Positions 16,217 to 24,621 are shown, counted from the stretch's first letter. The stretch: 35,932 nucleotides of DNA from Thermodesulfovibrionales bacterium (GCA_030019415.1 JASEEX010000020.1:1-35932); one strand, 5' to 3'. The notes: generated by a model from the sequence alone, not told the origin. A program made the numbers and translations.

Positions 16217-17423
16217 ATTTTATAAGTGTAATCAGTTTAAATATCGGGAGATACATAGAGATAACTATAAAACCAACAGTAGTTCCGAGAAATATCATAA
16301 GCATAGGTTCCATCATCGCGGTGAGGTTTGATACTGATGCATCTACCTCGTCATCATAGAAATCGGCAATCTTGCTGAGCATTGCATCAAGGGCACCTGT
16401 CGATTCACCGACTGCTATCATATGTGTGACCATCGGGGGGAAGACCCCTGCCTTTTTAACAGGATCGGCGAGGGTCTTTCCTCCCATAACTCCCTTTCTA
16501 ACACCCATAACCGCATGTTCGACCACCTTGTTGCCTGATGTCTTTGCTGTTATCTCAAGACCATCTAATAGCGGAACACCACTGCTGACAAGGGTTCCGA
16601 GTGTCCTTGTGAATTTTGCTACAGCGACCTTATTAAGAAGTGCACCAAATATAGGAAGCCTGAGTAGTATTGTATCTGTTATCTCTTTGCCCTTTTCTGC
16701 CCTCCGAAACTGGATGATAAAGGCGGCAGCGGCAACTATCGAAACAAAGCTCATTAGCCCGCCTATGCCTGCAATAAAGCTACTGGTATTAATGATTATC
16801 CTTGTTGGTAGTGGCAGGGTTCCTCCAAGCTGGGCAAACATCTTTGAAAATGTCGGGACAACAAAGAGCATTATGATAACAATTACCAGGATAGCAACTG
16901 TTGTGACTACTGCAGGATAAACCATTGCCCCTTTGACCTTCTTCTTCAGCTTCATTGCCTTTTCTATATAAGCTGCCAACCTGTTGAGTATTGTATCGAG
17001 GATACCGCCGGCCTCACCTGCTGCAACCATATTTACATACAACTCACTGAATACCCTCGGGTGCTTTTTAAGGGCATCGGCATACGTTAAGCCTGACTCA
17101 ACATCTGTCTTGACCTGCGCAATTATCCTACCAAAGGCCTTGTTCTCAACCTGGGTAGAAAGTATTTCGAGTGCCTGCACAAGCGGAAGCCCTGCATCTA
17201 TCATCGTAGCAAACTGTCTTGTAAAGACCACAATGTCTTTATCCTTTACCCTTCCTCCGAGACCAAATATACGTGCCTTCTTCGGTTTCTCCGTTATGAC
17301 CGTAGGAATAATCTTTCTCTTTCCGAGAATTGCGATTACCTCTTCTTTTGTTGCTGCAGTTATCTCTCCTGATTCTATGGTCCCCCTTGGCGTCTTACCT
17401 GACCATTGATATACAATAGCCAT
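16215..17423 (-). CDS. pilC: Type IV pilus inner-membrane platform protein PilC
   Basis: PilC (GspF family) sits in the inner membrane and couples the PilB and PilT motors to pilin movement. The 402-residue protein starts with the YQWSGKTPRGTIESGEI domain. It has two GspF (T2SSF) repeats, each with TRQFATMIDAGLPLVQAL (about 67-84) or a similar TRTLGTLVSSGVPLLDGL segment. It also has hydrophobic spans near 170-190, 215-240 and at the C-terminus (MLIFLGTTVGFIVISMYLPIF). Length is normal. It lies three bases after the pilT stop and is the last gene of pilB-pilT-pilC. No pilin gene is in the window. Confidence 0.94.
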   Translation of the reverse strand: MAIVYQWSGKTPRGTIESGEITAATKEEVIAILGKRKIIPTVITEKPKKARIFGLGGRVKDKDIVVFTRQFATMIDAGLPLVQALEILSTQVENKAFGRIIAQVKTDVESGLTYADALKKHPRVFSELYVNMVAAGEAGGILDTILNRLAAYIEKAMKLKKKVKGAMVYPAVVTTVAILVIVIIMLFVVPTFSKMFAQLGGTLPLPTRIIINTSSFIAGIGGLMSFVSIVAAAAFIIQFRRAEKGKEITDTILLRLPIFGALLNKVAVAKFTRTLGTLVSSGVPLLDGLEITAKTSGNKVVEHAVMGVRKGVMGGKTLADPVKKAGVFPPMVTHMIAVGESTGALDAMLSKIADFYDDEVDASVSNLTAMMEPMLMIFLGTTVGFIVISMYLPIFKLITLIK

Positions 17424-17426
17424 TTT

Positions 17427-18521
17427 TTATCCCCTTCCTCGGCCAGAGGTAGTTGACACACTCCTCTGGAGCATTGTGATTAACTCATCAGGTAGATATG
17501 ACCTTCCAATTGCATCCTCGTATGATACAAGTCCTTTCGAATAAAGGTCGTATAATGACTGGTTCATCGTCTGCATACCGAATTTTGCCTGGCCTGTCTG
17601 CATCATTGAATATACCTGGTGTATCTTGTCTTCTCTTATCAGGTTTCTTATAGCTGGATTTGGAATCAGCAACTCAATGGCAAGAACCCTTCCCTGTCCA
17701 GATTTCTTAGGGATAAGCTGTTGAGCAAGTATTCCTTCGAGGACAAAAGAGAACTGAACCCTTACCTGCTCCTGTTGATGGGGTGGAAAGACATCTATGA
17801 TACGGTTTATTGTCTGGACAGCAGAATTTGTATGTAATGTGGCGAGGGTTAAATGCCCTGTCTCCGAGACCTTAAGGGCTGCCTCTATTGTTTCGAGGTC
17901 GCGCATCTCACCTATTAAGACAACATCAGGATCCTGTCTGAGGACATATCTCAGTGCGGTTTCAAATGATGCAGTGTCAGCAGTTACCTCTCTCTGGTTG
18001 ATCAGACATTTTTTGTGTTGATGAAGATATTCTATCGGGTCCTCTATAGTTACTATATGGGCAGATCTCTCTGAGTTTATCCTGTCGACCATGGCTGCAA
18101 GTGTTGTAGATTTACCGCTTCCAGTTGGGCCTGTAACAAGGATGAGGCCTGAAGACTTTTTCAAAATATCATTAACGATATCCGGTAAGCCGAGTTCCTT
18201 AAAACCCCTAATCTCGAACGGGATGGTTCTGAATGCCCCGGCAACAGCTCCCCTCTGCATGAAGATATTTGCCCTGAACCTGCTAACACCCTTGATAGCA
18301 AAAGAGAGATCGAGCTCATTATTTTCCTCATATTTATGTTTCTGTGCATCCGTTAGTATGCTGTAGCATAGCGCCTTTGTATCTGCAGGGGTCAGGGGTG
18401 GGTGATCAATGGGCACGAGCTTTCCATCTATCCTCAACCTTGGTGGGCTTCCTGTTGTTATATGAAGGTCCGAAGCACCCCTTTCTATCATCATCCTCAG
18501 TAAGTCATAAAGAGCGGCCAT
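17427..18521 (-). CDS. pilT: Type IV pilus retraction ATPase PilT
   Basis: PilT is the hexameric ATPase that depolymerises pili, giving twitching motility. The 364-residue protein has the N-terminal GASDLHITTGSPPRLRIDG region, Walker A GPTGSGKST (131-139), the Asp box IEDPIEYLH (159-167), Walker B-like DPDVVLIGEMRD (198-209) and the His box TGHLTLATLHTN (221-232). The PilT-specific retraction motif AIRNLIRE is also present near residue 289, which separates it from PilB-like extension motors. It has 24 bases between it and pilB and three before pilC. Confidence 0.96.
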   Translation of the reverse strand: MAALYDLLRMMIERGASDLHITTGSPPRLRIDGKLVPIDHPPLTPADTKALCYSILTDAQKHKYEENNELDLSFAIKGVSRFRANIFMQRGAVAGAFRTIPFEIRGFKELGLPDIVNDILKKSSGLILVTGPTGSGKSTTLAAMVDRINSERSAHIVTIEDPIEYLHQHKKCLINQREVTADTASFETALRYVLRQDPDVVLIGEMRDLETIEAALKVSETGHLTLATLHTNSAVQTINRIIDVFPPHQQEQVRVQFSFVLEGILAQQLIPKKSGQGRVLAIELLIPNPAIRNLIREDKIHQVYSMMQTGQAKFGMQTMNQSLYDLYSKGLVSYEDAIGRSYLPDELITMLQRSVSTTSGRGRG

Positions 18522-18545
18522 AACTCACCCCCTATTTCTTTAGTC

Positions 18546-20348
18546 TCAAAATGTAACTCTTATCACCTCTTCCAAAGAGGTGGTGCCCTCCTTTATCTTA
18601 GTGATGCCGCTTATCCTCAGGGTCTTCATGCCGAGCTTGACGGCAGTCTTCTTTATCTCATCAGCTGATGCCCCTTCAAGAACCTGCTCCTTGATCTCAT
18701 CCTTGAGGGGCATAACCTCATAGAGTGCTATCCTTCCCTTATATCCAGAACCATTGCATGCAGGACAACCCTTGCCCCTGTAACATTTTACTGTCTCTGC
18801 CTCTTCCTCTGAGAAACCTATCTTTATTAACGCTGAGGCAGGAACCTTTTCCTCCTCCTTGCACTTTGTGCATACCTTTCTTACAAGCCTCTGGGCCATT
18901 ATAAGGATAACCGATGCCGATACAAGAAAGGGCTCAATACCCATATTCAATAACCTGCTTATAGTGCTTGGTGCATCATTTGTGTGCAGGGTACTCAAGA
19001 CAAGATGTCCTGTCAGGGCTGCCTTGACCGCGATCTCTGCTGTCTCAAAGTCACGAATCTCTCCAACCATGATGACATCAGGGTCCTGCCTTAAAAAAGA
19101 CCTGAGGGCTGCGGCAAATGTAAGGCCAATATCTTCCTTCACCTGAACCTGATTTATCCCTAAGAAGTTATACTCAACAGGGTCCTCAACGGTCATTATG
19201 TTAATGCCAGGATTATTTAGACAATTCAACGCAGAGTAGAGGGTTGTTGTCTTGCCACTTCCAGTAGGTCCTGTAACTAAGATCATGCCGTATGGCTTAT
19301 TCAGTGCATCCATGAAATCCTGTAATGCCCCTTCCTCAAATCCGAGCTTTGTGAGGTCTATCTGAAGGCTTGACTTATCGAGGAGCCTTAAAACAGTCCT
19401 TTCACCAAAAAGGCATGGCAAGACAGAGACACGGAAATCTATCTCTCTTTTTTTGCCGAGTCTCAGTTTAATCCTGCCATCCTGAGGAAGTCTCCTTTCT
19501 GCAATATCAAGGTTTGACATTATCTTGAGCCTCGATGTTACAGCAGCCTTTATCTTTACCGGCAGGTTCATAACTATATACATTACGCCGTCAATCCTTT
19601 GTCTTACCCTCAGGAATTTCTCATACGGTTCTATATGGATGTCACTTGCCCCTGCCTTTATCGCATTTATAAGTACACCATTAACAAGCTTTACTACTGG
19701 TGGTGCAACATCCCTTATAACCTCTGCATTCTCTTTTTCCTCCACCACCTCGACGTCGTCAAGGGCCTTATCTACTACCTCGTCAAGTTTTTCAACATCG
19801 CCTAAGCCTTCATCAATTGAGGAGACATCCTCTTCGATCTCTTCTAAATCCGAGACCGCATAATCCTTTGCCTGAAGCACCTGTGCCGCTGCTGCCCCTT
19901 TTGCAGCAATAAGGGCCTCACCATGGCCCACATAATAGGTTGATATGGAATTTAAAATCGAGGATTCACTCGACACAACAACCTCAACATTATACCCCGT
20001 CCTGAACTTCACATCATCTACCGCAAATACATTGGATGGGTCAGCCATGGCAATCGTTAAAGTAGCACCAACCCTTGCAACAGGCATTATTGGGTATTTC
20101 CTCGCCATATCAACAGGTATGAGCTTTAAGAGAGAAGGGTCAACCTTGTAATCCGATAGGTTTATTGCAGGAACATTGTACTGTCTGCTCAGGAAGGCAA
20201 CAAGTTTTTCTTCCGTTATATAACCTAACTTCACAAGGTTCGTCCCGAGCCTTCCGCCTTGTCTCCTCTGAAGGTCAAGGGCCTCTTTCAGCTGCTCCTC
20301 TGAGATAACATTAGAGGCTATAAGGAGCCGACCTAATTTAGCTGGCAT
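18546..20348 (-). CDS. pilB: Type IV pilus assembly (extension) ATPase PilB
   Basis: PilB powers pilus extension. The 600-residue protein has an N-terminal MshEN-type domain (LGRLLIASNVISEEQLKEAL), a second N-domain, a very acidic linker at 167-210 (many Glu and Asp), Walker A GPTGSGKTTT (360-369), the Asp box DPVEYNF, Walker B DPDVIMVGEIRD and the His box ALTGHLVLSTLHTND. A zinc tetracysteine follows: CTKC and CPAC pairs. MshEN domains in related ATPases bind c-di-GMP. Whether this copy does cannot be told without aligning its two 22-residue motifs. It is the first gene of the pil operon, with a TTGACA promoter element at 20379-20384. Confidence 0.95.
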   Translation of the reverse strand: MPAKLGRLLIASNVISEEQLKEALDLQRRQGGRLGTNLVKLGYITEEKLVAFLSRQYNVPAINLSDYKVDPSLLKLIPVDMARKYPIMPVARVGATLTIAMADPSNVFAVDDVKFRTGYNVEVVVSSESSILNSISTYYVGHGEALIAAKGAAAAQVLQAKDYAVSDLEEIEEDVSSIDEGLGDVEKLDEVVDKALDDVEVVEEKENAEVIRDVAPPVVKLVNGVLINAIKAGASDIHIEPYEKFLRVRQRIDGVMYIVMNLPVKIKAAVTSRLKIMSNLDIAERRLPQDGRIKLRLGKKREIDFRVSVLPCLFGERTVLRLLDKSSLQIDLTKLGFEEGALQDFMDALNKPYGMILVTGPTGSGKTTTLYSALNCLNNPGINIMTVEDPVEYNFLGINQVQVKEDIGLTFAAALRSFLRQDPDVIMVGEIRDFETAEIAVKAALTGHLVLSTLHTNDAPSTISRLLNMGIEPFLVSASVILIMAQRLVRKVCTKCKEEEKVPASALIKIGFSEEEAETVKCYRGKGCPACNGSGYKGRIALYEVMPLKDEIKEQVLEGASADEIKKTAVKLGMKTLRISGITKIKEGTTSLEEVIRVTF

Positions 20349-20356
20349 TATTTAAA

Positions 20357-20384
20357 CATATATGAAAAATTTAACAAATGTCAA
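20357..20384 (-). promoter_or_regulatory. Probable pilB promoter
   Basis: On the minus strand a perfect TTGACA (20379-20384) is followed after 16 bases by TATATG (20357-20362). The pilB ATG is at 20348. The -35 match is perfect and the -10 is moderate. Confidence 0.5.
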
Positions 20385-20404
20385 CTCAAAGGTCTTTTTA
20401 TTTG

Positions 20405-20520
20405 GCAACTCCCCGGGATTAAACACTACCGGGTGAACCCAATACGCCAAGGCACAGGGGGCATAGTTAACCGAAAATATGGTAAGATAGGACTGAGGAA
20501 AGATTTCAACAGGTTAAGTA
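20405..20520. other. Non-coding, possibly structured RNA region between pilB and Toprim gene
   Basis: No gene is visible. CCCGG (20412-20416) pairs with CCGGG (20430-20434). The stretch 20451-20505 reads GGCACAGGGG, then ACCGAAA, then GGTAAGAT, AGGAC and GAAAG. The words loosely resemble a c-di-GMP-I (GEMM) riboswitch, but the P3 side and the G-C tetraloop-receptor contacts are not recognisable. I therefore leave it as an unidentified element. Confidence 0.3.
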
Positions 20521-20521
20521 A

Positions 20522-20624
20522 ACCCCGTTAGAAAGGACGGGGCTTTTACTCCGCCCTTTCTGTAAGGAATTAAATTTTTGTTTATACCATCCCCGCCACA
20601 AATGGCAGGGCTTTCTAACGGGGT
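20522..20624. repeat. CCCCGTTAGAAAG-ended palindromic element (103 bp)
   Basis: ACCCCGTTAGAAAG (20522-20535) has a perfect inverted copy at 20611-20624. Two inner hairpins follow: GAAAGGACGG (20531-20540) with CCGCCCTTTC (20551-20560), and CCCCGCCA (20591-20598) with TGGCAGGG (20603-20610). The first inner hairpin competes with the outer stem for GAAAG. Ends match the element at the start of carA. It ends eight bases before the Toprim gene ATG. Such branched hairpin ends occur in REP-like and IS200/IS605-derived mini-elements, but no transposase link is shown here. Confidence 0.75.
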
Positions 20625-20632
20625 AAATTATA

Positions 20633-21061
20633 ATGAACAAAAAGGGAGATATGCCCTCACCCGGTGATATTGAGAGGATGGAGAGGTTAAGGGAGGTTAT
20701 TGAGGCCCTTTATGAGATAAACAAAACAGTACCTATTATCGTAGAGGGCAAGAAGGATGTATCTGCATTGAGGAGGCTCGGACTTATCGGTGAGATAATA
20801 ACACTTCACAGAGGTAAGGGCCTCCACGATTTTTGTGCAGACATCGCAGAGAAATTTCACAGGGTTATCATCCTCCTTGACTGGGACAAGAAAGGCGAGA
20901 ACCTCAACAAGGCTTTATCCATGCATCTCAATGGACATTGGGAAGAGTTTTCTTTTTTTAGGGAACTCTTCAAAGTGCACTGTCAGAAGGAGATAAAGGA
21001 TATAGAAGGGATACCAAAGCTCCTCAGGAGGTTTGGAGGAGATGAAGACCCTTGGTGGTAG
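20633..21061 (+). CDS. Stand-alone Toprim domain protein
   Basis: The 142-residue protein is almost entirely one Toprim domain: VPIIVEGKKDVSALRRLG with Glu38, then a middle GKGLHDFC loop, then VIILLDWDKKGEN with Asp83 and Asp85 (DxDxxG). Toprim domains catalyse metal-dependent phosphoryl transfer in RNase M5, primases and topoisomerases. A small single-domain form like this resembles UPF0292 or RNase M5-like proteins. Its substrate is unknown; an RNA-processing role is only a guess. Its stop overlaps the start of yraN by 20 bases, so the two are probably co-translated. The start is the ATG at 20633, eight bases after the palindromic element; no strong ribosome binding site is visible. Confidence 0.82.
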   Translation: MNKKGDMPSPGDIERMERLREVIEALYEINKTVPIIVEGKKDVSALRRLGLIGEIITLHRGKGLHDFCADIAEKFHRVIILLDWDKKGENLNKALSMHLNGHWEEFSFFRELFKVHCQKEIKDIEGIPKLLRRFGGDEDPWW

Positions 21062-21392
21062 GGGCGAAAGCCTTGCAGTAAAATTTCTGAAGGGTAAAGG
21101 CTATAAGATAATTGCGAGGAACTACAAGACCCCTATTGGTGAGATTGACATTGTAGCAAAGGACGGAGACACCGTAGTATTTGTTGAAGTGAAGACGAGG
21201 GCAGATGATTCCTTCGGCTATCCATTCGAGGCAGTGAATAAAAAGAAAAGGCAAAAACTGAAAAATTTAGCCTTACTTTATCTGAAAAGGCAGGGCAAAG
21301 AATCTCCGGTGAGGTTTGATGTTCTCAGCATTTTTTACAGAGATAGTGGAAAGAAGGATATCGAACATATCAAGGATGCCTTCGAGGTTTAA
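21042..21392 (+). CDS. yraN: YraN family protein (UPF0102, endonuclease-like fold)
   Basis: The 116-residue protein has the UPF0102 layout: LGGRGESLAVKFLKGKGYKI at the start, then the PD-(D/E)XK-like core GEIDIVAKDGDTVVFVEVKTR (Asp and Glu-X-Lys residues visible) and ESPVRFDVLSI near the end. The cellular role of the family is not established; it is predicted to be nuclease-like. I chose the ATG at 21042, with GGAGG close upstream; a TTG at 21033 is possible. It overlaps the Toprim gene at the start. Its last 23 bases overlap the end of rplQ on the other strand, with no terminator between. Confidence 0.9.
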   Translation: MKTLGGRGESLAVKFLKGKGYKIIARNYKTPIGEIDIVAKDGDTVVFVEVKTRADDSFGYPFEAVNKKKRQKLKNLALLYLKRQGKESPVRFDVLSIFYRDSGKKDIEHIKDAFEV

Positions 21393-21774
21393 CAGGGGTG
21401 GAGGACTTCCGTACATCCTCGTAATCAACAAATTCAAGCACAGCCATCGGTGAAGAGTCCTTGACCCTGTTTCTTGTCTTGACAATCCTCAGGTATCCAC
21501 CACTTCTTCCAGAAAGTCTCGGTGCTATCTCGCTGAAGAGCTTTGCAATAGCAGCCCTGTTAGGGAGATACGAAAGAGCAAGCCGCTTTGCATGGAGATC
21601 TCCCCTGATGCTGAGCGTTATTATCCTCTCTCCAATTCTTTTTACCTCCTTTGCCTTTGCAACGGTTGTCTCTATCCTCTGATGTTCAAAGAGCGAAGCC
21701 ACCAGACCCCGTAAAAGGGCCTTCCTCTGGTTCGTAGTCCTCCCGAATAACCTACCATCAACTCTATGTCGCAC
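21370..21774 (-). CDS. rplQ: Ribosomal protein bL17
   Basis: This is a large-subunit protein near the peptide exit tunnel. Residues read RHRVDGRLFGRTTNQRKALLR, the standard L17 start, and the central LAKRLALSYL-type region follows. The GTG at 21774 matches the family start (MRHR...), with GGAGGT about 10 bases upstream. An earlier in-frame GTG at 21792 would add six residues that L17 does not have. Length is 134 residues with a short basic tail. It overlaps the rpoA stop by 11 bases and overlaps yraN convergently, and it is the last gene of the S10-spc-alpha run. Confidence 0.95.
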   Translation of the reverse strand: MRHRVDGRLFGRTTNQRKALLRGLVASLFEHQRIETTVAKAKEVKRIGERIITLSIRGDLHAKRLALSYLPNRAAIAKLFSEIAPRLSGRSGGYLRIVKTRNRVKDSSPMAVLEFVDYEDVRKSSTPVKPRRHP

Positions 21775-22816
21775 CTTGCTCAACACCTCCACCTCGTGAG
21801 GCTATCTCTTTGTTAAGGACATCAAAGTCAATCCTCATGCCGAGGCGCAATTCCATTGAATGGAGTATCTCCTTTATCTCATTAAGGGACTTGCGTCCAA
21901 AGTTCTTTGTCTTGAGCATCTCATGCTCTGTTTTCTGTATAAGGTCGGCAATGGTCCTTATGTTTGCATTCTTCAGGCAGTTACAGGATCTTACGGAGAG
22001 CTCCAGCTCATCAACACTCTTAAGGAGATTTCTGTTGAATACGGGATTCTCGCTGAGTAATTGTACTTCACTACTTTCCTGCACAGAACTTATCTCTATC
22101 TCTTCTTTCTCCTCTTCCTCTTTTAATAGGAACAGCTTCATATGCTCAATTATGATAGATGCAGCCTGCGAAACTGCCTTTTCAGGTGTTATACTTCCAT
22201 CGGTCCATATCTCCATTACAAGTCTGTCATAATCTGTTGCCCTTCCCACCCTTGTCTTCTCCACGGTGAAGTTAACCTTCTTTATAGGGGTAAAGACAGA
22301 ATCAACGGCAATTATATCCATAGGGAGGCCTTCCTCTTTATTTAATTCAGCAGGCACATATCCTTTGCCCTTTTTAATATGCATCTCAGCCTCAAATATA
22401 GCATCCCTATCTAAGGTTGCTATGACCTGCTCAGGGTTAAGGATCTCAAAAGATGCATCCCCCTGAATATCAGAGCCCGTCACATCTTTGGGGCCCTTTA
22501 CCTTTACTGTTGCAATCTTCTTTCCATCCGTATACACTTTGAACCTGAGCTTCTTCATGTTCAGGATTATGTCAATCACATCTTCCTTAATACCGTCTAT
22601 TTTGGAGAATTCATGAAGGGCACCCTGTATCTTTACTGCTGTAACTGCTGCACCTTCTATAGAGGATAGCAAAACCCTCCTGAGGGCATTCCCTACGGTG
22701 GTACCAAAACCACGCTCTAAAGGCTCTGCTATAAGTTTACCGTATGTGTCGGTCAGGATTTCTTCATCAAAAATGATTTTATCAGGTAACTGAAAACCTC
22801 TTTCCTTTAGATCCAT
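21764..22816 (-). CDS. rpoA: RNA polymerase alpha subunit
   Basis: Alpha dimerises to nucleate RNA polymerase. The 350-residue protein has the N-terminal dimerisation domain (PLERGFGTTVGNALRRVLLSS, GIKEDVIDIILNMK). After a longer than usual linker rich in Glu and Lys comes the C-terminal DNA- and activator-contact domain, with ELSVRSCNCLKNANIRTIADL and FGRKSLNEIKEIL. E. coli RpoA is 329 residues; the excess is in the linker. It lies between rplQ and rpsD, but is separated from rpsD by a 222-base repeat gap that is unusual for this operon. Confidence 0.98.
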   Translation of the reverse strand: MDLKERGFQLPDKIIFDEEILTDTYGKLIAEPLERGFGTTVGNALRRVLLSSIEGAAVTAVKIQGALHEFSKIDGIKEDVIDIILNMKKLRFKVYTDGKKIATVKVKGPKDVTGSDIQGDASFEILNPEQVIATLDRDAIFEAEMHIKKGKGYVPAELNKEEGLPMDIIAVDSVFTPIKKVNFTVEKTRVGRATDYDRLVMEIWTDGSITPEKAVSQAASIIIEHMKLFLLKEEEEKEEIEISSVQESSEVQLLSENPVFNRNLLKSVDELELSVRSCNCLKNANIRTIADLIQKTEHEMLKTKNFGRKSLNEIKEILHSMELRLGMRIDFDVLNKEIASRGGGVEQGAT

Positions 22817-22833
22817 AAGGCCTCCTCGAATTT

Positions 22834-22990
22834 AAAATACAATAACCAAATCACAAATTCCAGATAATCACCAATAATCAATAACCAAATAAGTCCCCAA
22901 TTTTAATTCTCAATTTCCAGACTGTTTGGTTATTGTATTTTGGTTATTGGTTATTATTTGGTTATTGGTGCTTGGAATTTGGTTATTTTC
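22834..22990. repeat. Long imperfect inverted repeat between rpoA and rpsD
   Basis: The left arm is AAAATACAATAACCAAAT, then CCAGATAATCACC and AATCAATAACCAAAT. The right arm carries the complements TTTGGTTATTGTATTTT, GGTTATTGG and TTGGAATTTGG. Words of AATAACCAA recur. The fold would make a hairpin of about 50 bases per arm, inside an otherwise compact operon. No gene lies in 22817-23038. Confidence 0.75.
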
Positions 22991-23038
22991 ATAAATTATC
23001 TAATTTGTTTATATAAGAACAACTCTAAAAAGTTATTC

Positions 23039-23665
23039 TCACTTAGAGTAGAGTTCTACTATGAGCTGCTCCTGAACAGGAAGCTGTATTTCCTCCCTTG
23101 ATGGTATATGCAAAACCTTGCCTCTCATGTCTGCACTATCAACCTCAACCCATCGGGGTATTCCTCTATGCTCAGCCTTTGATAGGCTGTCGGTTATCTC
23201 GGGTATGTCCCTGCTTGATTCCTTTACTTCCACGAAATCCCCTCCTTTGACCTCATATGATGGGAGGTTTACTATTTTACCGTTTACAAGAAAGTGGCCA
23301 TGACTGACAAATTGTCTCGCCTTACGTCTATTGGATGCAAAACCCATGCGATATACAATGTTATCAAGACGGCTCTCGAGGAGCTGAAGGAGCACCTCTC
23401 CTGTAATGCCTTTTCTCCTCTCAGCCTCATAGAAATACCTTCTGAACTCTCTTTCAAGAAGTCCATAAGTCCTTCTGACCTTCTGTTTTTCTCTGAGTTG
23501 GGTACCATAGTCGGATAATTTCCTATAACCCTGCCCATGTTGTCCAGGAGGATATTTTCTTCTATCGGTAGCACATTTCTCTGTATAACACCTATCGCCC
23601 TTTAGAAAAAGTTTTTCCCCTTTCCCGCGGCAAATCCTGCATAAAGGTCCTGTATATCTTGCCAC
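23039..23665 (-). CDS. rpsD: Ribosomal protein uS4
   Basis: S4 starts 30S assembly at 16S rRNA and often represses its operon. The 208-residue protein begins [20 protein letters not shown]. It carries four cysteines in a CxxC...C...C zinc motif (Cys9, Cys12, Cys26, Cys31), the zinc-binding form of S4. An S4 RNA-binding domain follows ([22 protein letters not shown]). It lies one base after rpsK. Confidence 0.98.
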   Translation of the reverse strand: MARYTGPLCRICRGKGEKLFLKGDRCYTEKCATDRRKYPPGQHGQGYRKLSDYGTQLREKQKVRRTYGLLEREFRRYFYEAERRKGITGEVLLQLLESRLDNIVYRMGFASNRRKARQFVSHGHFLVNGKIVNLPSYEVKGGDFVEVKESSRDIPEITDSLSKAEHRGIPRWVEVDSADMRGKVLHIPSREEIQLPVQEQLIVELYSK

Positions 23666-23666
23666 G

Positions 23667-24053
23667 TTATACCCGCCTCTTTTTTGGAGGCCTGCATCCG
23701 TTGTGAGGGACTGGTGTTACATCCTTTATAAGGTTAATCTCCAAACCTGCTGCCTGAAGTGCTCTGATAGCAGATTCCCTCCCTGCACCAGGACCTTTAA
23801 TAAAGATATCAATCTGCTTAATGCCCAAGTCCTTAGCCTTTTTAGCTGCTGCAGCAGCTGCTATTTGTGCTGCATAAGGAGTCCCCTTCCTTGAGCCCTT
23901 AAAGCCTAAGTTGCCCGCGCTTGACCAGGTAATAACATCACCATCGGGGTCAGTTATAGTTATTATCGTGTTGTTAAAAGTAGCTTGAATATGGGCTGCT
24001 CCGTAGGTGATATTTTTTTTCTCTTTCTTGATATCTTTTTTCCTCTGAGCCAT
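23667..24053 (-). CDS. rpsK: Ribosomal protein uS11
   Basis: S11 is part of the 30S platform. The 128-residue protein has [21 protein letters not shown] at the start and [20 protein letters not shown]. The tail [11 protein letters not shown] is the conserved end. Four bases separate it from rpsM. Confidence 0.98.
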   Translation of the reverse strand: MAQRKKDIKKEKKNITYGAAHIQATFNNTIITITDPDGDVITWSSAGNLGFKGSRKGTPYAAQIAAAAAAKKAKDLGIKQIDIFIKGPGAGRESAIRALQAAGLEINLIKDVTPVPHNGCRPPKKRRV

Positions 24054-24057
24054 TCAG

Positions 24058-24432
24058 TTATGCCTCTTTCTTCCTGCCAATGGCTGCCTTTTTTGGGCCT
24101 TTACGAGTTCTGGCATTCGTTCTCGTCCTCTGACCTCTCACAGGGAGTCCTAAACGGTGTCTCAGTCCTCTATAACAGCCGATGTCTATAAGTCTTTTTG
24201 TACTCATGGATGTGTCACGCCTGAGATCACCCTCAACCCTGTAATCCCTCTCGATCACATTCCTTATTTTTACAATCTCTTCATCAGTGAGGTCCTTTAC
24301 CCTCGTGTCAGGGTTGACCTTCGTCTCAGACAACATCTTCTGTGAAAGAGATCTGCCTATACCGAAGATCCTTGTCAGCCCTATCTCTATGCGTTCGTTC
24401 TTTGGTAAATCAACTCCAGCAATTCTTGCCAA
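24058..24432 (-). CDS. rpsM: Ribosomal protein uS13
   Basis: S13 sits in the 30S head and contacts the large subunit and P-site tRNA. The 124-residue protein starts [21 protein letters not shown] and has the conserved [20 protein letters not shown] segment and a basic C-terminal tail. Length is standard. A short repeat-filled gap separates it from rpmJ upstream. Confidence 0.98.
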   Translation of the reverse strand: MARIAGVDLPKNERIEIGLTRIFGIGRSLSQKMLSETKVNPDTRVKDLTDEEIVKIRNVIERDYRVEGDLRRDTSMSTKRLIDIGCYRGLRHRLGLPVRGQRTRTNARTRKGPKKAAIGRKKEA

Positions 24433-24507
24433 CTATACCTCCCCTGTCAGTTTGAAGTTTTTAGTTTGGAGATTTTTTCACTCACAACTCTGAACTCATA
24501 ACTGTTT
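24433..24507. repeat. Simple-repeat gap between rpmJ and rpsM
   Basis: Words such as TTTGAAGTTTTTAGTTTGG and ACAACTCTGAACTCATAACT make an imperfect fold-back of the AAAGTTA family. No gene. Confidence 0.55.
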
Positions 24508-24621
24508 TTATCCCTGCCTCTGTTTATGCCTTGGGTTATCACAGATAACCCTTATAACGCCCTTCCTTTTTACTATCTTGCATTTGGCACATATAGGTCT
24601 CACCGATGACCTGACCTTCAT
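24508..24621 (-). CDS. rpmJ: Ribosomal protein bL36 (zinc form)
   Basis: A 37-residue frame starts at ATG 24621 and reads [20 protein letters not shown], then [17 protein letters not shown]. The pattern CxxC...C...H is the zinc-binding form of L36. It closely fits the family in length and sequence. It lies between infA and rpsM, its usual place. Confidence 0.97.
   Translation of the reverse strand: MKVRSSVRPICAKCKIVKRKGVIRVICDNPRHKQRQG

Noticed and set aside
20441-20510. A c-di-GMP-I (GEMM) riboswitch
   Set aside because: Only scattered words agree. The GCAAA-CC and GGGACGCAAAGC cores and the 3' receptor are not found, so the name is not given.
22834-22990. CRISPR array
   Set aside because: The repeated words are short, irregular and inverted, with no constant repeat-spacer pattern and no cas genes.
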